Source of the DNA: Bisporella sp. PMI_857
Lineage: Eukaryota > Ascomycota > Leotiomycetes > Helotiales > Helotiaceae
NCBI GenBank assembly: GCA_021307315.1
Contig: JAJSPD010000056.1
Location: 1-64,000 of the forward strand
Length of the DNA stretch: 64,000 nucleotides
Reading direction: 5' to 3'
Within the stretch, counting starts at the first letter, position 1. Every line of letters starts with the position of its first letter. Positions 21,242 through 32,131 of this stretch are shown piece after piece. Under the pieces are notes generated by a model, which saw nothing but the letters and a program-made list of their open reading frames with translations, had not been told where the DNA came from and made no database searches. The position numbers and the translations under genes were made by a program.

Positions 21242-22994
21242 TCATACTCTTTCAATAATGACCGCTTCTGAAGATCCGACGGTAACGACCCCATCTTTGC
21301 ATTCCTCTACAGTTTTGGATCCCGCGAGATTCCCTTCCCTGTTGACGGTTTGCCCTACCCACGTTATCCCAGTAATAGCAACTGAAGATCCGCCTGTTAG
21401 CCTTTTGACAATGAGGCCCTTGCCAAATATAGAGGACACATTAAAAGTTTTGTATGTGCGAGGAACAGTGCTGTTGCAATAATCAAGGTTGATAATTACA
21501 AGTTTCTGAAGTTCTCTCGTGGATGAATATACGGCATAGTGCGCAAGGTCGATTTCGTCTAGCGAAGAAATATGAGAAATCCGAGGATTGTAAAGGTCCG
21601 AAACAAGGTCTGCGAAAAACAGGAACCCGAAGTAACTACAAAAATGTCATGCTTCGAAAATGGTAACTGGGAGATTTAAAAGACAGTACAAGTCTGCTAG
21701 TGGTACTTACAGTGCTTTTGCGTGTGGTGCCGTACCGTTTACTGTAGTTGGCTCCCACACACTATAGTGAAAGCTTACTCCGTTATGGAAGTAAAGGCCG
21801 TCTATACCAAGCGTCGCACTTGTTAGCGAATAATCCAACATCCATAGAGCCGCCCCAAGCGTGTCCGAGACACCAGCTACGCCATGGCATGCAATGGAGT
21901 TTGTTTCTCCCATAAAAAATTTAGCGCCGACAGACTTTGCAGTTTCTATCGAGGGTATGAATTCCCCGGCCGTACTAAGGGTGTTATGGTGATTCAAGAG
22001 CAGTTTGAGCGGAGTCAGAGGGACCAGTTCAGCTGCAAGGACACAGAACCCGTCAGTCAAGATTGGGTAACATGGAAGTGCAGGAAGGCATACGTAAACA
22101 GGCTAACCCAAAGTAACAATGTCTGCTCATTATCTTGATATCTTCCACAACTTGGGGAACTCGTAGTTTCACCAATGAAGCAAAAGAAAAAGGACCATCA
22201 AGATCTGTTATTGATGCATACATGTATCCGGGAAAGTCTTTGGTCCGAGCTTTGCTCAGGGAAGCTGTAAACTGTAGGAGAAAACTAGCTGTCTGGCTCG
22301 CGTAGGCAACCACATCCCAGTCTGGTCCACGTTTACCTTTATAAGGATAGTAGATGTCAGGTTCATTTCCTAACTCGTAGGCTGTGAAGCGTGAGAGATT
22401 CATGTAAGTCTCCGCGGCTGTGAATTCTGCGAATGGGTACTGTATGTTGTTCTGTCCCAAGTTCAGCCCAAATATGTATTCCTGTTCACTTGGAATGTTC
22501 TCATTAAGCACCACAAACAAATTCTTATTAAATGTGACGTTAACTGCTTCCGTATTGCCAGGGACAAACGTGTTGTTGAGCGTTTGGGGGCAATGATGGC
22601 AATACTGTGCCACGTCCTGGGTATTACCGCCAACCCGGATCCTCGGCGGGGAACCAATAAGGTTCTGTATGTTCTGAAGAAGTTGAAAAGAGAGCATATT
22701 TGGCTGATTCACGTCGCCAAGGTAGGTTGTGATGTAGCAGAATCTCAAATTGGTATCGTGTTAGTCCTCGGTGCTGCTGACGCATGTGGAGGGCGAGACA
22801 AACTCGATGGATAAACCCAGAAGACTTCTACTAAATGGGACAGCAGCATCCCTAACAGCCTGTGTGTCAAAAGTAACAATCTCGTGGGTCAACTGTGTTG
22901 CGTTGAATATCGGCCGCAGTGAAGAGCTTGAGCTCACATAGGAGGCTAAGATGAAGCATTGGAAAAAGGCACAGAGGATGGTGTACATGTACAT
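21242..22994 (-). CDS. GH79 beta-glucuronidase-like secreted hydrolase
   Basis: The protein starts with a signal peptide (MYMYTILCAFFQCFILASYV). It then shows GH79 features: RIRVGGNTQD, the acid/base glutamate in YELGNEPDIYYPYKGKRG, and the nucleophile glutamate in FMGETNSIACHG. A C-terminal beta domain ends at 21242. Two introns are clear, 22033-22093 and 21636-21710. The first junction is ambiguous. The frame is open from 22994 but for a TAA at 22761-22763. Either this is a nonsense codon, or a 96-base intron at 22704-22799 removes it in frame, giving about 506 residues. The more obvious 56-base GT-AG intron at 22744-22799 would shift the frame. Expected role: removal of (methyl)glucuronic acid from plant or proteoglycan sugars outside the cell. 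Confidence 0.72.
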
Positions 22995-25119
22995 GATGAG
23001 ATCTTTTCAGATAGGAGCTTGGTAGGGCCTTAGTTGGATTACAGAGGGTAGGTAAGGTCCTACCTGTATTTATGCCAACCGCCACTCCATCAAAAACCTC
23101 GACTTCGCGCACACGCCACCCACATCACTTTCCTAATCAGGGTTGCACTATGTGACAGGCGACCAGCAGACAAGGGAAATGAGGGGGACCCTATGCCCTG
23201 CTTCTTGGAACCAAACGTCAACTTTAAGCCCACTAATAGGGACAGCAGAATCCCTGTTGTCCATGGCCTGTAACCAAGGCGAATTATTTACCTCAATCCG
23301 GGTTTTTACCGGAGGCGAATAAGGAGCTACAATTATCCCCATGATTACGGCCATTGTGAGCTAGCCGGTTGACGGCCTAATGAACGACTATCCAAAAAGC
23401 GCGTATTTTTATTCTACTAATTCCCTAACCAAAGTTATTAATCCTGCAATAATACAATTAGTTTCAAGAAACGTTCATCACGTGACTCACTTCAAAACTC
23501 AACGATTTTACAACCAGCCGTCCAATTTAGTAGCTAGTTTTAATTAGGGTATCTAGCCAACGCACCATATAATGGTTAAAAACAAATAATGATTTGAGCC
23601 TTAACTTCTCCTAATGCTTAGTCCCCTCCATCTCCTACACATTCCTAATAATAAGTACTTATTACGTGATGAGTGTGCACTAGAACCGATTGTACTAACG
23701 AGCCCCAAGTTAATTTGGAGGTCCTCAAGAATCGGCAGATGATTTCAGCATCAGATATGGTCATTGATGCCCCAGGCTTTAATTGATAGACGGCTGCATA
23801 TATTCGTGACGGGATGTAGCGTGTGTGCAGAACTGGGAAGCGTAAATGTGATTGCGAGGGTTGTATACGCGTATAAGTACGAATACGAGTTGCAACGATA
23901 CAGCAAATTAGTGGATGATCTACTAAACGTTTACCCAACCAGATAGAAATGCCATTCCTTCGCTCACAATGGCGACTTCTGTGCATCCGCAAATATATTG
24001 TATACATACTACGGGGGCAAATAAACGCTAATGAGTAGAGGCCAGGTTTTAGCTACAAATAGCAAAATATCGCAAATCCTGAACTGGCGATTGGTCTAGC
24101 TACCCACGGCCATAATCGCCCTACATTTAAGATTTATTTCATCCCGTAGGTAATACGCAGATACCGTTTGCAACCCGTATCAGCTGTGTGTCTCCATCCC
24201 GTGTCATAGAGTATACCAACCCCGGCTTTGATACGTATCCGGTGAGAACGTTACTTAGAATCTTCCCCTCGCAGAAGTTGGTGCAGGCAGCACACTCCAC
24301 AATGTTTTGTAGAGTGCCCCCGACTCGCCGCTGCACTACATCGTGCACCCTGCTCTGGTTTCCGCTGAATCCCTCAACCCTCTTGTTTCCCTCATGCACT
24401 CAGTCGAAAATTATTCCTCCACTCTGCGAGATCCAGCACCTTGCATAGTGACCCCGGTCTCAGCAGGAAGATACCCAGTAACGAGATCTCCACATCCTGG
24501 AAACGGCAGCGCGAACATCCTCATGAATGGCATCCTCGGAAGAGGGTGGCGTGAGCATTCTGCATCCAACACCTGAGTTGTAGGGGAATTTACAGGTCAT
24601 ATTAGAGCTGACTGGATTCTAGATACAGCCTGGCAGCCATTGCTATCCTGTAATGACTGAACAGCTTGGAAGCTCTTCCTTGCGGTAGCTATAAGAGCAC
24701 GCCGGAAGCTTGATCCTATAATGAGCAACGGAGCTAGAAAGCATAATAGGATAGGCTGCGCCGAAGATATCCGAATAACTATAGGCTAAATTATAGCTGT
24801 GTATTATTCTACAATTAATTGTTCAACTTTCGTTTTCTACGATTCGTGCGCCTATTGCTTCCTGGCATTGTCACTGACCTTTCTTTCTTGTGAGATCACC
24901 CCTTCCTTGCATTCATGAGGAGTCACAAATTTGCCTAAATACCAAGCAAACAAATCAGAATTTTAGAGGGCTGCCTCATGTGTAAGAGTAATACTTAGCA
25001 AATACGGTGCCACCTTTGAGCATGAAGCTAGTTGACAGGGCCGGACAGGATATAAATGGCCTGCAGTTGTTACGAAGAACATCCAGCATAAACGCGAAAT
25101 TCCGCACTACATAGTAGTC
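22995..25119. other. Intergenic, about 2.1 kb, one unassigned reading frame
   Basis: This lies between two divergently transcribed hydrolase genes and includes both promoters. A minus-strand frame at 24139-24399 extends upstream through stops to about 24600; it contains VECAACTNFCEGKILSNVLT and MTRDGDTQLIRVANGICVLP. The Cys spacing and lack of repeats look like old coding sequence, but I do not recognise the family. No other feature was seen. Confidence 0.35.
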
Positions 25120-27996
25120 ATGGCAACATCATCATATATGGTGTCACTACTGTCTTTCTTGATATGGCCTTCATACTGCTTGACAGCAAACTCGGACGTC
25201 TCCGGACGGTTATGTGCCCCAGCATACGTTGCAAGAACCGAATATTTCGGCTGCTACACTAACTCTGCTACGAATAATGCCCTCCCTAGCCAAATGAATA
25301 ATCCCGACAATCTAGGCTCTCCGGAAAGTTGTGCCAGAGTTTGCGGGCTAGGAGGGTTCTCCTTTTGCGGTGTGGGAAACTCAACGTAAGAAAACACCCT
25401 GTCTCCCAATGAAGTCAATCGGCATTCTGATACTTTAACTTATTTGCATAGCCAATGTTCTTGCCTCCAGTCTATAGAGGAAGTTGGTATAATGTCAAAT
25501 GCGAGCTCATGCAACGACCCGTGCCTCGGCAATCCAACCAGTTTTTGTGGAGGTTCATCATTGTAAGACCACATAGTTTTCTATATGTAATTTACTACGG
25601 ATTTTGCTCACTAGATATTTCATAGTATGAATATGTACAAAATAATTAACCCTATTGTGCCACCTGTTAGTCTGTTCTTTCCAGACTGTTCAAGAGAACC
25701 TTTGTGTTCCAATGAAGTGTGCAATAGGGAACTGTCTCCTTCCCGACGGGCATCTTCCCTGATAGGCAGCCTTACTATAGGTGAGAAAATGCTAAATCTC
25801 GTGAGCAATGCGACAGGTGTTCCCCGTCTTGGACTGCCTGCCTATAAATGGCAGACTGAAGGCCTTCACGGACTTGCTCGTTCTCCAGGGGTAGTCTTCG
25901 CTGGGGGTGGGAATTTCAGCGCGGCGACCTCATTCCCTCAGGCTATCAGCTCCGGCGCAGCCTTTGATGATGACTTGGTAGAGGCTATAGCTAATGTTAT
26001 AAGCACTGAGGCGAGAGCTTTCAGTAACTATGGCCGCTCCGCACTCGGTCTTTGGGTACGTAGTTCACTCAGACAGACTGCAGTACGGATGGCCTTAACA
26101 TTATAGACTCCAAACATCAATCCCTTCAAAGACCCGCGATGGGGGCGAGGGCAGGAAACACCAGGCGAGGACCCCTACCATTTGCAAAGATATGTGGCTG
26201 CTTTTATTCGAGGCCTCCAAGGCAACAGTACGTCTCGTAAGGTTATAGCGACTTGCAAGCACTTCGCCGCCTACGATCTTGAAGGGTTCGGTAACATAAC
26301 ACGACTGGCTTTTGACGCTCTAGTCACTCCGCAGGAACTCTCTGAATATTACCTCCCACCTTTCAAATCATGTGCGACATCAAATGTAGGGGCATTCATG
26401 TGTAGCTACAATTCTCTGAATGGAATTCCAGCCTGCGCCGACCCGTACTTGCTTCAGACAATCCTCCGCGAGCACTGGGGCTGGGATGATGAAGATCAGT
26501 GGGTTACAAGTGATTGTGGCGCCGTTCAACTCATATGGGCTCCCATTGGGCATAATTACACAAACACCCTAAACGAAGCCACAGCAGTAGCTCTCAAGGC
26601 AGGGACGGACCTGGAATGCAACCCGGCGATCAACGCGGACTTTCTTGGGATGGCGTACAATCAGTCTCTAATTTCAGAAAACGAAATTGACAAGGCTTTG
26701 ACTCGTCTATACTCATCACTGGTAAAAGTAGGATACTTTGACCCACCCCAGGCTCAGCCGCTTCGTAGCTTAGGCTGGGAGTCAGTAAACACAACAGAAG
26801 CTCAGAAGGTAGCGTATGCTGCTGCAGTGTCCGGAATCGTTTTGATCAAGAATGACGGGATTCTGCCTCTCAGCAAGAACAAATCTATTGCATTAGTTGG
26901 CCCGTGGGCCAACGCAACCACCCAGATGCAAGGGAACTATTATGGGGTGGCGCCTTACCTCAAGAGCCCCCTTTCTGCTGCGCGTCGACTTGGCCTTAGT
27001 GTCGAATATGCCCTAGGGGCTAATATTTCTGATACCGATCCGTCGTCTGTTGTTGCGGTTGAATTGGCCAAAGCAGCAGATGTGATCATCTTTATGGGTG
27101 GTATAGACAATACTGTGGAAGCAGAGTCTTTGGACCGTAATAATATCATGTGGCCTGGGCCCCAACTCTCCCTTCTTCGATCACTTTTCGCGCTGAATAA
27201 GCCGATAATTGTTGTACAGATGGGTGGTGGCCAGGTTGACGACTCCGAGTTACTGAATGGGAACTCATCTGTAAATGCGCTGCTATGGGCTGGATATCCA
27301 GGTCAAGAAGGAGGCGCTGCTATTTTCGACATTATTGTCGGAAATGCTGCGCCTGCAGGCAGATTGCCCGTAACTCAATATCCTACTTCCTATGCTGATG
27401 TTGTACCAGAAGTAGACATGGCACTTCGACCTGGGCCAGGGAATGCTAACTTGGGTCGTACGCATATCTGGTATACTGGAGATCCGATCGTACAATTCGG
27501 CAGCGGTCTTCATTATACGGATTTCAACCTCTCTTGGGGCGGAAATATCCACATCACTCCGTCGTCGGCATATCTCAACCCAACTATTAACATACAGCGG
27601 TTGATCCTGGCACGGGGTACGTATAATTGGTTGGAGCTTCTTGCTCAGCCGGTTTTGACACTACCTCTGGAAATAAGCAACGTCGGCACTGTCAAGTCAG
27701 ATTTTGTCGCGTTGCTCTTCCTTAAGAGTACGGCGGGCCCTGAACCATGGCCAAAGCAGACTCTCGTTTCTTACAGTCGGGCACACGATATCATGCCGAA
27801 TAGTTCTTCTATTGTGGAGTTGACTGTCAATATTGAAGGGTTGGTGCGGGTCGACGAGACAGGATCAAGAGTGTTGTACCCAGGACAGTACACTTTATTT
27901 GTAGATTTGGACGCAGCGGTTGAACACAAGATCACACTGACAGGGGAACCAGTAGTGTTAGAATACTTTCCTCAGCCACCGCGAAAGAGCTTGTAG
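25120..27996 (+). CDS. WSC-domain GH3 beta-xylosidase, secreted (898 aa)
   Basis: Four exons (25120-25385, 25452-25562, 25626-26055, 26107-27996) sum exactly in frame. A signal peptide (MATSSYMVSLLSFLIWPSYC) precedes a WSC domain at roughly 40-125 (EYFGCYTNSATN, CARVCGLGGFSFCG, CSCLQ, CNDPCLGNPTSFCGGS). The GH3 beta-xylosidase catalytic part follows, with PCSNEVCN-like start LCSNEVCNRELSPSRRASSL, LPAYKWQTEGLHGLA, the nucleophile aspartate in QWVTSDCGAV near residue 400, and GGIDNTVEAESLDR in the second GH3 domain. An Fn3-like tail ends the protein. It should release xylose from xylo-oligosaccharides outside the cell. WSC domains bind fungal or plant wall polysaccharides and could anchor the enzyme. 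Confidence 0.9.
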
Positions 27997-28418
27997 CACT
28001 ATTTTTAAATAGTTAGCGCATTATTGCTATTGTTTCGAAATTTGTTATATACGCGTAAGTCGTAAATAACTAATTTACTATTTTTTTTAAAAAATAACTA
28101 GGCTTTTTTATAAACAACTAGTTTACTATTGCCGGTTTAAATATTGTAACGCGCAGTTATTAGTTTAACTGTTCCTACTTAAATCAAATTGTCACAATCA
28201 TGGATTGTGTGACCTTTTACGCGATCCTTGATTAGTTCGTTTACTGGCCGATATTGGCATGTCATGTAATCCTTTCTTCTATCATGGTCGCGTGCAACGA
28301 CAGTTCCACCTTTCCTTTTTAGTTTAGTGTTCTTGACGTACCCGATCTACGCACGTGATGGCACTTAGGTGTTCTTTTTTGACAGCAATAGGGTGTATTA
28401 GGCAGGGAATGAATGAGA
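27997..28418. other. 3' flank of the xylosidase gene, no gene seen
   Basis: AT-rich spacer with short TAAATAACTAG-type repeats near 28060-28130. No gene. Confidence 0.35.
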
Positions 28419-28563
28419 GGATCAGTGAAGGTATCACAGCGATTGTATTCAGGCTTGTTAGGAGTGTTACAGATGATGATTATCTACAGTTCTCAGCCGT
28501 AAATATATACGTGGCAGGTATGCCCTAGCTCCTTGGCCTACTTACGTAAGCCGATTCCTGACA
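28419..28563 (-). repeat. Copia-like LTR fragment, copy 3
   Basis: Same orientation as copy 1. It carries GGTATCACAGCGAT, GTGTTACAGATGATGAT, CTACAGTTCTCAGCCGTAAA and ends TTACGTAAGCCGATTCCTGA then CA. No flanking duplication was found. Confidence 0.6.
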
Positions 28564-29096
28564 TTTTTATAAGTGGTATAAGCGGGATGCCCAGGTCGCA
28601 GGCTTCAGGGCCACACGTCCCTGATACTGCTGTAACAAATTGCCCCGCAGTTCGCTACGCATTTCACCGAATGACAATCCCAGAACGTAAGTCAGGGTAG
28701 GAACTGAATTCCACTTATGGGTTCGAGGTGCGGGGTGCGGAGCGCGGAGTGCAGAGTGCGGGTTCAAATTACTGGGGTTGGCCATTTCTATTTTAGCGGA
28801 ATCCCGGGAATTTGATGTTTCTTCGATATTCATCCCCGCGGATTGCTAGGATAGTTGCATGCAAGCCAGACTACAGTACCCAGTGGAATCCGACTCAGTA
28901 GATTAACGTACTCCATCTAAGGGAGGTCCAAGTTGCAAGGCTCAGCGATCAACTTTAGTATATGTATAATGAAGGCTTGCTGTATTCTTGAGACTCCTCT
29001 TGTATTATCCTAGTGCTTCTTCTCGCTGCCTCCCCGTGTTGTATCGTCTTAGGCTGTAATCTCTCTAGGGCAGACTTTCATCGTTTTTGAAACGCA
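28564..29096 (+). promoter_or_regulatory. Upstream region of the GH5 gene
   Basis: Contains a degenerate run of GTGCGGA-like units at about 28729-28765, and a pyrimidine-rich stretch (CTTCTTCTCGCTGCCTCCCC) near 29011 that resembles a fungal core promoter. No CGG-N4-CCG site like those of the rhamnosidase cluster was seen. Confidence 0.35.
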
Positions 29097-30429
29097 ATGA
29101 AACGCTTACTTCTGACCACTCTTGTAAGTGCGGCGACCGTTCTTGCATGGCTGCCACTTGAAGGCGGCCTGGGACAAAGTCACCCGAAACAATGGCTCCC
29201 GGCTAAAGGGAAGATGCGAGGTGTCAATCTTGGTTCTCACTTTATAGTAGAACCGTGGATGGTCCCAATTGAGTGGAATGTGATGGGTTGCGGAGCATAT
29301 CCATCTGAATTCGACTGTGTCAAGGGCTTAGGACAGGAAAAAGCAAATGCTGCCTTCCAAGCTCACTGGGAGCAATGGGTCACTGAAAAGGACGTTGAAT
29401 CAATGGCATCTTGGGGTTTGAACACGATCCGTATTCCAGGTATATACCTACACCCTCAACGAAACCCTTCAATAATGCCTCGAGTGACTAATTATTGCCT
29501 TTCAGTTGGTTGGTGGATCAGAGAAGATCTGGTAGACCGCAACGAGACATTCCCACAAGGTGGGTGGCGGTACCTTGAACGGATTTGCAACTGGGCTGCG
29601 AAGAATGGCATCTATGTTATTATTGACATGCATGGAGCACCTGGAGCTCAGACTCGGTGGCAATCTTTTACAGGCATGGTAAATTTGATTATCTCGCCTA
29701 GTATTGAGATACAAGTTGGTAACCCTAATTTAGTGGGTCGAGTACCCTGGCTTTTACACAGTATACAACTACGGCCGCGCCTACGAGTTTCTCGAGTGGA
29801 TGACGGAGTTGATTCATACCAACCGCCATTTCAGAACTGTTGGCATGATTCAAGTCATCAACGAACCCGAGTGGGACTTTCCGTCCGTCAGATCAGAATT
29901 CTATCCAATTTCGTATAAGAAGATCCGTGCTGTAGAGTCCAAACTCCGTGTGAAGCCAAAAAACGAAATTCACGTCCAGTTTATGGATACGAAGTGGGGA
30001 GCTGGCAACCCGAACGAATTTCTTCCTAGGAACGCTCGTACCCTTGCTTACGACAATCACCGATATCTTACTCGCGACTTTAATGTCCCTGCCACCAAGA
30101 TTGCTTACATTAATGCTTCTTGCAACGACCACCTTAGTGTAAACAACGAAACTCCTCTCCTCGTCGGTGAATGGAGTCTAGGACCGAGAACAGCCGCAGA
30201 GAACACCCCAGAGTTCACTGTTGCTGGAGGTCAGAATATGGAGTTCTATACAAGATGGTGGGCCGCGCAGGTGATTTCTTATGAGAGGGGCCGTGGTTCG
30301 GCAGGATGGGTTTACTGGTCGTGGAGGACGCAGCTAGGAGAAGATTATCGTTGGGGCTACAAGAATGCCGTAGAAGCAGGGGCAATTCCCAAGGACCCTA
30401 ACCAGGCGTACCAAATCAATCCTTGTTAA
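29097..30429 (+). CDS. GH5 endo-1,6-beta-glucanase-like, secreted (403 aa)
   Basis: Three exons (29097-29439, 29506-29678, 29734-30429) are in frame, with normal GT-AG introns of 66 and 55 bases. A signal peptide (MKRLLLTTLVSAATVLA) is followed by GH5 landmarks: RGVNLGSHFIVEPWM, WGLNTIRIPVGWWI across the first splice, IDMHGAPGAQ, the acid/base glutamate in QVINEPEW and the nucleophile glutamate in LLVGEWSLGP. The N-terminal region resembles fungal 'glucan endo-1,6-beta-glucosidase B' (exgB-like) proteins. Substrate is likely beta-1,6-glucan of fungal walls (own wall remodelling or mycoparasitism). Exo-1,3-beta-glucanase is the alternative within GH5. Confidence 0.85.
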
Positions 30430-32131
30430 GAAGCAGAGATTAGTGACTACTTAAGATGAGAATAAGAGGTGGTTGAATTCCTCAAAGTGAAAGGAGTCTT
30501 GGGGGCTTTATCGGCGATCTTAGAGCGATAAGTGCCAGCGTGGTCAAGGCTGAGGTGAATTTTGAATACCATCGGTTAAACATACATGCATCTACCGACC
30601 AATGTTCCACGATCGAGGAAATGGCACTCCGTATTGCGAGAGCCACGCCTATCTGACATTAATTTACTCCGAGCAGTGAAATATTATCGCGGCTACAGCG
30701 AATGTGCCTGTAGCCGGAAAATCCCGATATAGCTTGTATTGAGGCCGCGTGCTCTGTCTCCTTAGGCTGTACCGCAACCTTCGTACGAAGCACGACATAC
30801 AAACAAGTTGGAGCTTCTGACTGCCCAATGCGGCAGCTGGTGGAAAGATCGCCTTGTACTCCTCTGCTGAAAGCTGCACGTAATTCGCCTTCCTGCCTAC
30901 CTGTGACTTCCTGAAACTCCGCGGCGGTACGTTCAGGGATGTGGCTATTTTGCCAAGAAACTTCTCACAATTCTTCATTATATTCCCAATAAGTTTGCCT
31001 ACCATGCGATATAGTTAATACAAAAGCCTAAGCATATAAATGGCCAAACAACTCTCTCGTGCCTTCAGCAGTATCATCACTAAACAGGCAGGTATATAAG
31101 GTCCATCCTCGTTCTTGTGAAACATCTGAGTGCAGGTCGACATAATGTAACAGCGAAAAGAATATACAAAGCACGCTGGCCACATAAATGTGCTTCTTAA
31201 ACTCAGGTTTCTTGTCAAAATGTGGTGCATACTTCAATCTTTCTTGGGTGGTTTGAGTCGCATGAAGCAAAAAGAAAAAGTGGTAATGTGCGAGACACCA
31301 GCCTCTGTATCTGCATCTACAACATTCTTGCCTTGCATCTTCTCCACCTCCAACTCGTCCGCTTCTCAGAGGATTATCATGAGAAAGACAGTATGACAGC
31401 CGTTGATTGCTTTCTCAATAGACAATTTCGAGTTCAAGTTAGCCCATTGGAAAACAGATATCACTTCTCTAAGCACCTTCTTGCTAACCCCAGATTCGTG
31501 GGAGTAGGTGCCATATAAATTTGACACTGCTATTTCGATCCCCTATTTTGCCAGGGCTTAAGCTGCTGGTCTCGAGGCGTCTCAGGTAACACCACTTATT
31601 TTGACCTCTTTAGACAACACCAGATCAGAAGATCTGCCTGATGACCGAACCTCCTTGATTGCCAGTGGTAGCAAAGGCCGTGATGAACCGAGGCATGATG
31701 GTATTTTCCTATCCGGTTATAGTGCTTTCTAAGCTGTTATACTGTTAATGAATGAGCTTTGAAACTGGACAGTTGTTAAAAATAATGGAATAATTTATTA
31801 TGCAGTACTAATCATATGCTACACTTGCCATGGAGCCCGTGAGTATGAGCTAGAATGTATGCGGCTGCTTATACTATCACTGTATGAGGCTTAGTATGGG
31901 AGTGTTTGTGCGCAAAGATGACTTGCTTAATCTGGCCACTATAGTAGGTTAGTGTATATCATTTGACATTATGATATTAGAAAAAGGGCAGGGAAAAGTG
32001 ACTAGAAAATGCCACACTCTTCTACCCTGATTAGTTATATACACTCTAGTATTAATGGTGATAACGGAACAAACCTCCTACAATAATGGGCCAAAAATCT
32101 ACATATTTTGCTTCTATATTGTATTTACCGG
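30430..32131. other. Intergenic, about 1.7 kb, no gene recognised
   Basis: Between the convergent GH5 and GH3 genes. Short frames at 30664-31005 (minus) and 31015-31518 have no recognisable domain. AT-rich from 31720 to 32060. Nothing supported. Confidence 0.35.

Noticed and set aside
24139..24600. GH3-like fragment (AGRYPVT) on the plus strand
   Set aside because: The match is only a few residues and the flanking translation does not resemble GH3; the minus strand is equally open.
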